A stretch of DNA of 64,000 bases from Liolophura sinensis. Taxonomy: Eukaryota > Mollusca > Polyplacophora > Chitonida > Chitonidae. The notes beneath the pieces were generated by a model, which did no database searches, was not told where the DNA came from, and worked only from the letters and a program-made list of their open reading frames with translations. Numbering within the stretch: position 1 is the first letter of the stretch; each line of letters opens with the position of its first letter. Location: assembly GCF_032854445.1 (NCBI RefSeq), contig NC_088300.1, forward strand, positions 61,230,984 to 61,294,983, read 5' to 3'. This document shows, one piece after another, positions 35,451-49,500 of this stretch. Both the position numbers and the translations under genes were made by a program.

Positions 35451-38400
35451 AAAATTGAGATACTGTATTGTTATTAACTAATATGCAGTTAGCACATTTA
35501 CCATGTGCCCTATTGGTGTGTTTTTGAGTTTAATGTCTGTTTCTTGCTTCAGTAATGGCATTTATTGTGCTGTCAAAGACCTGGATATAATACATCAATC
35601 AAGAGTACTGCAACCACTATTTATGAATGTCCTGCCCAGTTGCCCTTAAAGGATGCATGAAATGTATACAAGCATATAAAATGGAAAGGTATAGTTTTAA
35701 GGAAAATGAAATATATGGGGAAAAAAGTTGGAAGTTTTTTTTTTAATTTTTGAGGTATATTTTATGTTTCTTTATACATCCCCTCTATTTTACGCTTGTT
35801 TTCCGTCAGTGGGCAAAAATATTCATAAATGACATCATCAATGAACATACTGGAAAGACAGGACCAGCTTAGTGCCCCACAATCGGAGTTCTCCCCCCAA
35901 TAAAGTTGTTTTAGCATCTTTCACCGCTGACATCGCTTAATTTCCGGATTGCCCTCTGGAGCTTTCTGAAAACTAGTTTAAAGTCATTGTTATGCCCCAG
36001 GAAGGAAGCAGAGAAGCTTATTTGTACTTTTCTATGTATTTATTTATTTTTATATGTATTAGGCCACATCATCTACTCGGTATTGAGAAATAAAGACCAA
36101 ATGTTTCAGGCATCCTTTTATGCCTGTATGAACAAAATGTACCTTATCTCTCTAAACTTAAGGGAGTTCACAATCACAAAACTTTTGAAATGCTGGACAA
36201 CATAACCAATATATGGATCACAACTTCTATGTATTTGGTGAGCGATGTTTTGGTATAGGTTCTTATATCGTTATCAAGCACAATGATCTATATATTTGTT
36301 ATGGTATCCAACTCAAAAACTTCTAAATACCACTGAAAGAAGTCGTTCTGAAATATTGTATGAAATTTCTCATAACTGTCCATGAAAATGACACTGTGTC
36401 ATCAGTACTTGCCAAAGATCAGTTTCCTCAACTCATCAAACTGATCGGCATAATGTAAGTGGAAAATTTTTGAGTATGACATTAAAAACAATTTGTATTT
36501 ACAGTGTAGCTGCAAATGATACAGAATCTTTTCTGATTGGCTGGTCTGTGAGATAGGCATGTCCTGGCTATCCCTAGCCTAAGTTGAATGTTAGGCATAG
36601 CAGATTTGTTCAGCATCGATTCTATGCCCCTTTAATGAGTTAGCTGAGAATATTCTTACTTTTGTGAACAAAGCCAGAAAAATAAGTGTCTCGCAATACA
36701 TTAATGTGAGTTGCAAGTAAACACATAATTAAAGCAAGACTGAAAACCAATTTAAAGGGAAAAGAAGTGTTTATTTCATTTCTGAAGGAAATCACTGCAC
36801 ACTATAGACAGAAATGATATCTACTGGCAGTGAGAGGTCTTTAGGGAAGTTACAGTGATAAGTAAACATTAAAAATTTTTTTTATTACTAAAACAATCAT
36901 AGTAACATCTATAAGTTGAAAATATTATTATAAAACCAGCACCAGCGACTAGTGTAAGTTATTATCTAAATAGTTTCTAATTTTCAGAATTATGTGGTTC
37001 CCAACTGTGTCCTACCCAGTAGACTAGCCGTGATGATATGATAGAAATCAAAACTGCTAAAATAAAGCACCCTTAATAATCCAGTATCTACATGTAAATT
37101 CCAATCACCTTCAGTTTATAAGCAAGTTGGTAAAAAAGGCAGAAGTGACATCTGCCACAGGCACGGCAGAACAACGTCAATCTCGCAATGTACATGTAGA
37201 TGGAAGACTGTTGCCAAATTGAGAGGGCCACATGTACAATCTACATATAAATACACGTCTAGATACAGTGACGACGGGAATATCACCAAAACCATGTTAC
37301 ACAAGACTCACAACAGCCTGAGATCAAAGAGTATGAACACAGTGTGCTAAACACGCAGCACTAAACCCAAATACAAGTCTATCACATAGTATACTGTGTA
37401 TATAGTTGACTGGCTATTCCACTACTCACTTCACGCTTAAGTTCACATCAATCCTCACAGAGTTCTCTAATGATTGATCGAAAACTGTCATATTCTAGAC
37501 TTCATTTCAACAATTAGACTCCAAACCACATCAAGATAAACTCACACAGTTCCATCTTGATCACTGGGAGATATATATCAAAGGATTAAAAAGCACAAAT
37601 ACAAGTACTTGTGCAACTCGTATGAACCTTTCAACTCATGTCATTTATTGTTCACAAGTTTCAATTTCAAAGAATTTTTGCTGATTAATTCCGAACTAAA
37701 CAGCAGATGTTTTATTTTACAGTCGCTGGCATCATCATGTACTGACCAGCCACAAACTTCAACGGCCAAATGCAATTTGCCACAATCATTTTTCAAACAC
37801 TTAATCTACAGTAGCAATACAAAGAGTCATGCTACAAGAAGGGACAGTTTTATCTTACGATACTGGCCAGAATATTTCTATCAAATTTACAATCAGTCCA
37901 CAAAGTTTCTAGCAATGCATTAGGCTACACCAAAGAACTACATAAAACTTCATCACAGCACAAGTGTGACACATATTTTTTAAAAACAATACCAAAGAAA
38001 TGGCATACAACTGTCACCAGATATATGGGCTTAATGGATAAAACATTATACTTTAATATCAGCAGTATTTTGTTACTGACCTTACTGTATTCTAACAGAA
38101 CAATCACACAGAACTTTTTAAGAAGAGAATAGAGAAGCATACAACACCAAACATACAACAACTACCAGCAGTCATAGGTACATCCAGATATACAAGTAAA
38201 GCACAAGGCACAAATATTACAATAGTGGTATTTCTACATGGTATAGTTCGCTTCTGAACCTCCAGAACTTGCTGCCTTAAAGAAAATAGGTGGACAAAGA
38301 ACATTTCCTGGTGTTTTACAGCGCAGACAAACCATAAATATTTACGGCATTTAATACAAAGCTTAGATGAGAACTGAGCACCAAGATGAAACCTCTACGA

Positions 38401-40584
38401 CATGACAATCATCCAACAAAGATCTTCTATGAAAATCATGGATTAGGTTTGATCTTCAAGAGAAACATTATTATGATTTCTAAATCTGTAAAAAAAACAA
38501 ACAAAAAAGTATTTCAATGCATCAGTATAAACTGTATTGTGTGTTAGAATTTTCACAGACTAATTCTGACTACCCTCCAAATTAAGAAAACAGGTTTACA
38601 GTATGGAATTTCCACCTGCTGCAGTTGACCTACTTTTGACTGCTGATGTCACATACACATGGTGACTTAAGAAAATCTGTGATGGACATATGACAAGAGG
38701 CAAGAACTTAAGATTGGTGTGCATGACTGTCACTGTGTGACGTCCACTGTCCTCTTTAATGGTCACTTCTTGATCCGCTCCAGAGCTTACACTACTTTAA
38801 CTCCTTCTGATTTTGAATTTTGTGAAAAAAAGATGTGTAACCAATGTTTATGGTTTTCCTGTGTTATTTGTACGAAAACATGTTCATGGTAATGTTGTTC
38901 TTCTTTAAATTTTAATTTCTCAACCTGTTTATTAGATAAAAGTTAATTTGGCTACATTCTATATTGTAGTCAATACATATATAATTTATATTTTATATTA
39001 TATGCATCTGTATTATTTGAATTCAGAGACACAACTACATGTATATTGGCTGGATTGACCAACTTTGGGGCTATTGAAAAAATATAATTTTATCACCCTA
39101 GACAGATCAATTAAAAGGTACAGAAGAATTGCAGTAGCCAGAAACCATTTTAGTAAACACAATGAGGATTGTGAAACTGTAAGAACAAGACAAGAACATA
39201 ACAGTGAAATGAAAACTTTTCATTTTAATTTTATTTTTATGTTAAAAAAAAAAAAAAATCATTCCATGCAGCCATTTTGGGTTGTTTGCAAAATAAAATA
39301 TTATGCAATCTAAGATAGATTTAAAACAAATCACTATTACAAAAATATTCCATCTGCGAATGAATGGTAAAAATTCATTATAAACAGAAAACAGCGATAA
39401 GCAAAAAATATCTTTCACCATATCCATCCATTGCAACAACGGAAAATTTAACAATAACTGGAAGATTAAAATTTCGTGAAAATGGGCATCTGTATGTTTA
39501 AAACGGGCCATGGTTACATATACGTGTCAAAAATCTCAAGCACTTCCAAGAAGAACATCCTCTTGTACTAGCAAGTGCCTTCTCGGCATGTATAATCAAT
39601 TCTATAGCTGGTAACGTCATTCAGTTTGCCCTTTAATTACAGGCCAATAATTAACTTGCTCACCGTATATGTAGTTCAAATACATAAAGATCCATCCCCC
39701 TTTTTAGAAACTGAAATTAAAAAAATTAACAAAATCTTTGTCTTAAACCAGCCAGTGAGTTTATATGTAAACAACAGTGAACTGAATATACTTTACACTG
39801 CTCAAAGCTGATGCAGACATGAAACCTACCTACTGACATGTGCGTGAAAACAAAGTTACAAGTTCCGTTACAAAACACTGTTTAACAGCAGGATTTAAAA
39901 CACCATTACTATACCATATGATCCACCTAACTTGGAACATAGGTAACACGCAACAGTATGTATACTCTGTCAAAAGCAGAGTACAAGTCCTCTAACACCC
40001 AAAATAAAAACTGCTTTGCATCAAATTGTGCTTTTTAAGCCAGCAAAGACCAAAGAGATTCTAGTCAAAGATCTTGGCTTTCTCAGCATGTAAACATCCT
40101 CAAATATGATGTTTTGCTTAAATCTGTTACAGAAAACAAAGCATAGTTCAGCATAAAGCCTTTTTTGTTGATACATAATTATGTATATTTTGGAACGAAT
40201 CTACTAAAGAAAACGATAGTAAAGTATACAGTCCAACTTACTTGGAAACACAGCCCAACTTACCCAGAGAGGCTAAGTGAGGTGTCTATGAATACAGTTC
40301 GCATCATAGAATATGTCAATTACTAGGACGGCGCAAATGCAGAACGAAATATGTAAATAATAGTGAAGTTAAAACCAAGCTAACCGGATCAAAGTAAAAG
40401 GTGATGCTATACACAAGGTATCTGATAAATCCTAAAGAATGAAAGCTTACATGCAGCACAAAGGGACCACTGCTGAGGTCAACAATATACGGTATTATAC
40501 TGAAGAACAGAGTTAATTCAAATGCTACATGAAAAAATACTACGTCAAGGTAAACTATTCTAGGTCACGTCTTTTCTTCTTGTG
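35451..40584. other. Convergent intergenic stretch / probable LMF 3' UTR
   Basis: No coding exon recognised on either strand. The right part is expected to hold the LMF 3' UTR (minus strand); a candidate AATAAA is at 36770-36775 (TTTATT on the plus strand), which would make the UTR about 3.8 kb. Contains A/T homopolymers (for example 39246-39258) and no clear transposon. Confidence 0.4.
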
Positions 40585-43500
40585 TTAGAAGAAGAGCCCG
40601 TTGAGCATCTGGATGGCTATTCCTAAGCCGAACAATGACATGACGAATGTGAATCCCTCTGTGCCACCAATCTGGGCACGAATAAAATCCAAAATTGACC
40701 CAAAGATGGTGGAGGGCTCTGGAGGACGCCCCTCCTGAAAGACAAAAAAAAAAAAAAAAAAGAAGGAAATAATAATGAATAAAATAAAATATTTAACATT
40801 TACATGTATTAAATATTATGAATAACTCAAAGGAAGCCACAAAACATCCAGTGCCATTATCCTAAATCCCTAAATAATCACTCTGGCATAATTTCTAAGT
40901 GCCCAATGCCTTCATAGCTCAAAGAATTATTTAACTAATGGATTTCTAGAACTAACCTCATCGTATCGTCAAACAGAGCCATAAATGTATCAGGAACTAT
41001 GAAAATTATGTCATGTCCCTTTCAAAAACTCACCTGTATGATATTGGCGCTTTTCAAGTAGCTGACAAAGGTTTCATCTTGTACCATCAGCTCCGGTAGA
41101 TATTCCATATGTTTCGTTCTGGTCCACCAGTCTTCAGTCGTGTAACTGACAACAGCACAAGCAACTTTTAGTTCCCTTTTATTGACAACACAGAATGAGA
41201 CACATGCATGCAAAACAGCTCATTGCATAAAAAACTGAAATCATGAATTTGGTAATTTACGGTAATTAATATGCTTAGAGCATCAGCAATGGAACATTCC
41301 CCTTGTGCTTGCGTCAGTGTGCTATATATGCATGTTAAACTTCAGGTCAATACATACAACACTTTTTGAGATACCAACCCTAACATTTTGAATTCTTATG
41401 CACAATACGCTAAGTCAGGAATTCAGTAATTTACACATCCAATCAAAGATGGAATGACTCCCCCGACAACACCCCTCACCTGTGATATTCTGGTCTGCAT
41501 GTGTGCAAACCCTGATCTCAATAAATGCAGTACTTTTTGAGATACTACCCCTAACACTTTAATATTTATTCTAATACACAATACACTAAGTCAGGAATTC
41601 AGTAATTTACAGTACTTTATATGCACCCATCAAATCAAGGAACGGGATATCCCCCTCGTGTTATCGTGCTCTACACGTGTACAAGCCCTGAGCTCAATAC
41701 ATACAGTACTGTTTAAGTTACCACCAGAGACATTTTGTGTAATATTGCTTTCCCTATTATTGGACGCCGACACTCAGAGTATGACGTAAGCTCCGCATGT
41801 ACTTTATACAGGCGAAGTTTTTACCAAATCATTCATAGATAAATTTTAGTGAATCATTTGTGAGTGAGTGCGAGTGAGTGCCTGGGGTTTAACATCGTAC
41901 TCAACAATTTTTCAGTCATATGACGACAAAGGAATCCTTAGGGTGTATGTACGTGTAATGTGCCTCCTTGTTGCAGGACGGATTTCCACCGCTCTTTTAT
42001 TTATTGCTCCTTCACTGAGACGACTTACTGAAGGCAAGTAAGCCGCCCCGCCCGAGCCATTACACTGATACGGGTCAACCAGTCGTTGCACTATCCCCTT
42101 CATGCTGAATGCCAAGCGAGGAAGTTACAACTTCCTCTTTTAAAGTCTTAGGTGTGACTCGATCAAGGATTGATCCTGGATCTACTGTTCCTGCATTTGT
42201 TGTGAATAACTTGTTGATATTACATACACGCTTTAGTTTCAGGGTCCAGTTTCACATGTCATGTGGTACAGTATTAGTGACTTAAAAAATACTCTATGCC
42301 AAATGTATAAAAAAGTGCTGCTTGCTGCTTAGTGAAATTGGGCCAAATCTCCATGTACCTGAAGTTGTATTTAAGAGAGGTTTCTACATTTTTCTTCATC
42401 AAAAAAACAATTTGGGCAGAAGAAAATAAAACGGTAATTTACATCATGAGTAATCTAAACAAAAAATCTATGTAAGGAACCATACCCATCATAATCAGGC
42501 TGGTCCTTGGTGAAGTGGTAGTGGTAGAGCGTGGCCCTCATATACTTAGGGGGTGCACTGGGGAAAGGGTTGTGAGCTATCAGGTCCAACACCTCCTTCT
42601 GTCCAGTCAGTAAGCGGTAGATCAGGTTCAGGAACCATGGGTTGTTCTGGTAATTCCCCAAGGCGGCGAACCACAGCTGCCAGTCGAGACGTGGTTGATG
42701 AGGGGCTGCAGTCATCAACAACACACATGTAAACACTACACTACACAGCAATAACAGAGTAAACTCTAACTTTGAAAGGGCATACATCCATATGCATTGC
42801 GGGTTTAATTTCTGATTCTCAAACACCTCAAACTCACGATTTAAGGTGCCTAGCCCCACTGCTCTACCAACTGAGCTACCCAGACACAAGGAAACAGTTT
42901 CCTTATTCACTGCTTGTACTGAATGTACTGATGATTACTATCACAACAGGACATGACTTTTAAGTAATTTGAGAACGGCGTACACTCTGTTGGGATGAGT
43001 CCTGGCCCGAGGGTCAAGAAGCTGTCTTAAGACTTAAGTCAGTCTTAATTTGTGGTACTACTCCTGAACTTAGATTTAGACTTAAATGCAGTTAAAATAG
43101 CATTAGCCGTCACTTCACTCGCTCATAGATGTCTCTTAGCATAGCAGTCTATTAGACTCGTAGCATAGTTTGGTCAAATCCTATGGTCTCCATGCAACGA
43201 TGCCAACATATAGTGCTGCCTCACTGGAATGCTATAAGAGGACACCAGGCATGTGTAGTCACATTACAGAAGGCCTACCATTAGTAGATCCATCCCCCTT
43301 TCTGTCAAGTGAGAAGTTAGGGTTGTGACTCAGTATGAACGGAGCAAGTTTACGAAGTTGCCTTACCTACAATAGGTGGAGCCCTGGAGACATTACCAGG
43401 TTTGTACAAAAATTCGTACTCCTTCCACTCCCCATTTAAACGGTTACGACCTTCGATGATGACCTCTGGTCTTCCACCTACCCCTGTCATTCTGTGATCC

Positions 43501-46500
43501 AAAAAAGTATTCATATAAAAATCTGTCCTTATCTCGAAAAGGAAATGAGCTAGTAATGACATTTAAGTTACATGTATATCCTGAATTCTCATTTATTCTA
43601 TTAATCTATTAATTCTTGCTAGATATCATTGGAAAAAAGACAATAATAAAATGATCACAGCTTTAGAAGTTACACTGTACAAAATTTTACTGCCAATTGT
43701 CTGAGAAATCAAAAGATCAGATGTTTTTGGAACTGAACTCATGAAACAGCAAAAAAGAACTACTACTGTGAAAAATAGTACAGTAATACAGGGAAAAAAA
43801 TACATGCTTAGTCTTAGCCAGGTGACACCCAATAATAAGTCATGCTTTGAAAGAAAAAGATAAAGCAACATAAAAAAGAAATCTTTAGCACACTTTCCCT
43901 CATAAATGTACATGCTTTGAAAGAAAAAGACAGAGGAATACAAATAGGAATCTTTAGCATTCTTTTTCTCATGAATTCCTTCTCCACTTATCATTATGTA
44001 GTTACTGCTACAGCAGGCTAGGTATATCCCACTGAATAGCCAATGAATACTGAACAGCAGTAATGTAAGCCAAGATTTTGGGACAATTTATCAAAGTCTC
44101 AAACATCCAACATGAGCATTCTTCATCCATGTGATCATGACAAAATACATTACTGGTAAAAAAAACAAAAAAATAATAAATAACAGTTTTTGAAGTACTC
44201 AAAGTGTTCGGAGCATACTTCTTGATTTGACCATGTTAAAGTGAATATAAAACTGAACAATGAACAAAACAAAACTGTGATACATGTACATTTATATGCG
44301 AGAAACATGTTGGTGGTAAATGTGTGAAAGAAGAGAAAAGATAAGTTATAGTCTTACACTCTGAAAAGGCCATAGGAGCTAGTTAGTTCAAAACTTTCAA
44401 CACGCTTATGCCAAATTCTAACAGTGGACGGTAAACGCCAGTATGATTCCCCCTCAATCACATTAAGAGACACCTAAAGAACACAAAGAAACTAACAGTA
44501 TGTATAAAAGTATTAACAAGCATCAACTCCCACCATGACCAATCTACAACACATCAATTAACAGATCAAGACTCCAACAAATACAAGACATACATACATG
44601 TAACACTTCCAGCATGCAAACCACACAGTATAAATGCGCCCATACTGATGTGGGCCCACCCAATGACACTGTGATGTGGACATTTTGAGTGAGTTTGACT
44701 TTGTTTGGTTTTTAAGAAATCATACTTGCTATATTAACTCTTGCTTAGATTATTTCATGACCTGGGTTACTGTAATCAAAAGAGTCAAATTTATTCAATT
44801 ATGTTTTTCTGTGGCAATGGTAGGTATTTGAAAATCACAAGTTTAAAAGCTCTAAGTGAAGTGGTTCTGTAGATGTTGTGCTGATGACACAAAACTGCGA
44901 GACATCACAAAAGAGCCATTACTCTGTAACATCATTGCTTTAGGATCTGTTTTTAACAGGCTTCTGGGTCAGTGGCACTGTAGATGTAATGTTAATGTTG
45001 CAAAGTTTACATATAGATCTTTGGAAGGACAGAGGGATGGGTGAATAGACAGGTGGACATACAGATGGTTGGAAGGGCGGAGGAATGGGTGGATAGACAG
45101 GTGGACGTACAGATGGTTGGAAGGACGGAGGAATGGGTGGATAGACAGGTGGACGCACAGATGAGTTGGAAGGGCAGAGGAATGGGTGGATAGACATGTG
45201 GATGTACAGACGGTTGAAAGGACACAGGAATGGGTGGATAGACAGGTGGACGTACAGATTGTTGGAAGGACTGAGGAATGGGTGGATAGACAGGTGGATG
45301 CACAGATTGTTGGAAGGACGGAAGAATGGGTGGATAGACAGGTGGATGTACAGATGGTTGGAAGGACGGAGGAATGGGTGGATAGACAGGTGGACGTACA
45401 GATTGTTGGAAGGACTGAGGAATGGGTGGATAGACAGGTGGACGTACAGATTGTTGGAAGGACGGAAGAATGGGTGGATAGACAGGTGGATGTACAGATG
45501 GTTGGAAGGACGGAGGAATGGGTGGATAGACAGGTGGATGTACAGATGGTTGGAAGGACAGAGGAATGGGTGGATAGACAGGTGGACGTACAGATTGTTG
45601 GAAGGACAGAGGAATGGGTGGATAGACAGTTGGACATACAGATTGTTGGAAGGACGGAGGAATGGATAGATAGACAGATGGATGCACAGATGGTTGGAAG
45701 GACGGAGGAATGGGTGGATAGACAGGTGGACGTACAGATGGTTGGAAGGACAGAGGAATGGGTGGATAGACAGGTGGACGTACAGATTGTTGGAATGACA
45801 GAGGAATGGGTGGACAGACAGGTGGACGTACAGATGGTTGGAAGGATGGAGGAATGGGTGGATAGACAGGTGGACGTACAGATGGTTGGAAGGACGGAGG
45901 AATGGGTGGATAGACAGGTGGACGTACAGATTAATGGAAGGACGGAGGAATGGGTGGATAGACAGGTGGACGTACAGATTGTTGGAAGGACAGAGGGACG
46001 GATAGATAGACAGATGGACATACAACACCATACCATAAAACACAGCCTCATCATTAATTGTCAAGTATATAATTAGGATTTAGTAAGGATATGTGTAGCC
46101 CCAGCCCATGTTAGTTTTCCGTGCTGCACCATGCTGCTCTCCCAGGCACATAGCCAGCACAACACCAAGGCACCAGAGATAAACATCTGTACAACTGGTA
46201 CCTGCGAAATAGTCCGTAGCCATTGACAAAATGGAGGGCCTTAGTTCTGCTATGAATCTGTCTGATACCAGGCCAGATATTCACGCTGGTTTTCTTTTCT
46301 AGACCAGCATGAGGCACCTATAAAGTCAACCATGACAGCTCAGAGCATATGCTCATGTTGTGCACACATGTATCCAAATAAACATCAACATTTGTGCAAA
46401 CAAATGTAAATTATTACAGTGAATATATTTATGAGATCCAATACAAACATGAAATAATGACAAACAAATGACCTAGAATATCCCCCATGACTAAGTCCCA

Positions 46501-49500
46501 CAATTTCCCCAGTTTCTGGCAGTTCTGTTGATCCTAGAAAGGAGTTTTGATGTCTGTTTGGAAGGTAAGATGATTCCCTACTGAAAAAATATAAATCTCA
46601 GCACCCAACGTAATATTTCATTACATTCATGCAGATGTAATGCAGATTTTTGGACTACATTTTAGATAATTTTAATAATAAACTCATACATGTGTAATAC
46701 ATGTCATTGTCAATATACTTGTAGATACAGCCTTTACAAAGTTTTATGTAACATAATGTACCAACCTCGCCCAAAAACAAATTTAGACTATGCGGTGAGT
46801 ACGCCCAGATTAAGTGATGAGAGTGTGAACTCAGTGTCATCATCTGATGCGCAAAAGTCACCTGATCTTTCAGTGAACAAAGTTCGGCCAGCATGGTGAA
46901 ATGCAGATGGCCCTTTGTCTTACTTTTCCTACTAAGGTGTTTGACCTTGTTCGCCTGGTGATCGGACCCGAAACGTGTGATTAGGTAAAAAAGTCAACTT
47001 GATGGCAGCTGTAGGCCTGCATTCATTTGAATATGAAGCAAAAAACAAGAATTATCTGTTCAGTCTAAAGCCCCACCCAGACTATCCAACATTGTTCAAC
47101 TTTTGCTGACTCAACAGCATGTTGAATGCTGTTGAGGTAAGTGGAGTATCCCGTCCACACTACAAATCACTTAGGTCAACATTCTGAAACAATGTTGTCA
47201 TGTATTGAACTGTGTTGAGTTTTTTTTTTTTTTTAACAAACTTTCGATAAATAAATTGGAGGGAAATTTTCATCTTTCTCTCCAATACATGAGACACAAT
47301 GACTAGCAGGTTTCATGTGATTATTGGCTGCGCTTATTGCCATAGCCATACTCCTGTATCCACAAAACTGTCTTATCGTGAGACCAGCTTCTCTCTTTCG
47401 CCTTTGGTGCTGCCATTTTGTCCAAGTCATGTGCCTTAATATGGTTACTTTATTTCTACACGCCTGCTGATTGGCTACATTCACTCAACTTGTTGACAAA
47501 AAATACACATGCACATTTCCGATTCAACAAAGTTGGATGGTGTCGAGTGTTGTTGAACGGAGTTGAAGAACCCATCCAGACTACTCAACTTCAAGCTGAC
47601 TCTTGCTGAGTCATGTATGCTAATATTTATTAGCATACATGAACGCACAAATCATAGAACTCTTTTTGTATATAAATGCAGTAAAGCTCCCAATGTTCCC
47701 CTTTTATGCAAGGGGAAAGAAGAAATATCACACATCAGCAGCATGGTGCCTCAATTTAACCACCAAAAATATCTGAATTCTCTCTGAAGTTGAAGTCAAT
47801 ACTCCCCTATAGGTCTTCTCTTTTGTAAATAGAACATAAACAATTGTCTACATGTATTTTAAACCAAACAATAGAGCTTGATATTTATGTCCAACGGTGA
47901 AATTACTTTCGACCAATTCTATATATATATATATATATTATTTATGCTTATAACATATATCTAGACTTTTTTCATGTGGCCAAAACAAAAGGATAAGGCA
48001 GAAATTCTGATCTGACTGCAACTTTCTCTCGCTTCTAAATACATTTTCACTTTCTTCATGTTTGCGGGTCCATTTTTACAATACTAATAAAAAAGGCAAC
48101 ATATTTCATGATACATAATAAATTCATTATTTTTTCAAAAGTTTTCCCCGACTGAAATTGTTAACGTCATCGGCACTTTATCGCCACAACACGAGACGTA
48201 AAAACAGCTGACAGGCACTGACGGATGTGTATTGTATCGGCAGTAATGCGTCAATGTGATCAGGCTGCCACACTTGGGTAGCTGCACGCCCAGAGCAAGT
48301 GACAACGACGTGAAGAGAACACCCATAGGAGAGACAGACTATGCCCAGAGTACGTGAATATCACACACTCAGTTTTGGGCATGGGTGGTACTGTAGCTCA
48401 TACCTGTGTTCAGCATTCAACACACAAGTTTCATCATGTGTGAAAACAGCTGATGACTGTCTTGTACATGTATTAAATGACTGTCTTCAAGTCTACTATA
48501 TTAAATCACAGTCTTAAAGAAGACATGGTCATGTAAGACAGTTGAGCATTTATGATCACCCTATTCTAAACAGTGCAATACAAGTATATCTAAAATTTTG
48601 GGACCCCATTATTAATATGGGCCAACTCCTAGTCCTACTTACTGGGAACAACTGAAATGTCCCCATGTTTAACCACTTTATTTCCTTAAAAGAATGGTTT
48701 TATTTCTTTCTTTTTTTCAGCATGATATTTTAAACTGTCTACACTCAATTTCATCTAAAGTTTAGCTTTTTTTGAAGTGACGAATTCTGATGGACTCATC
48801 CATTTTATAGGGCAACTTTTGAGCTTTTTGAGAAGTTTGATTAATATTTTATTAGAACAACTTAAGTGTTGGCACTGAAGGTATTGTCTGAAGGTCTTTA
48901 CACCCTTATGAAAATGCATTGTCACAGGCAAAACTTTATGTGAAATAGAGTAATCCCCAAACCAATTGTTAGGAACGACTAAAACTGAAATGCACTCCAT
49001 GTTCAACAACTTGATTTCATTAATAAAATAATTTTCTTTCTTTCTGCAGGTTATTTTCACCTGTGTATAACACCTGTCTCTCACTCACCAGACTGATGGA
49101 GAACATGCCCACAGCCACTGCCCCAAACACCACCACTTTGAGGAGGGACCACACCTTCTGCACCTGACTCTTCTCCTCCTTCAGAGACCTAGAGGACACA
49201 CAAACATGGGTGGGGTCAGGAGACTGGAGTGTAAATTCAGCAATAAGTAACACACATCTCACACAACCATTTGTGTACAGATTCAATAAAAGACAGAGCC
49301 AAGTGAATTTCTATGAGAATCTTCATTGGACGGTACGGCATTTGAAAACCATTCTGCTGTATCTTATTTATTTCCTTACGTATTATATGTAGTGTATTTG
49401 TTTAATGCCATACTCAAGAATTTTTCACTTATACAATGACAATTACACTTTAAAGGGTGGAGGATAATGGAATGACCGAGGTCCATGTAACCCATAGGCC

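Noticed and set aside
42782-42893. Apparent tRNA gene on the minus strand
   Set aside because: The A-box is perfect but the B-box and acceptor pairing are degenerate; typical of a SINE head.
44940-46076. Open reading frames of 374, 361, 296, 226 and 167 codons
   Set aside because: All are frames through the 48-bp minisatellite, on both strands. A unit divisible by 3 without stops gives this result; no start, splice or homology evidence supports a protein.
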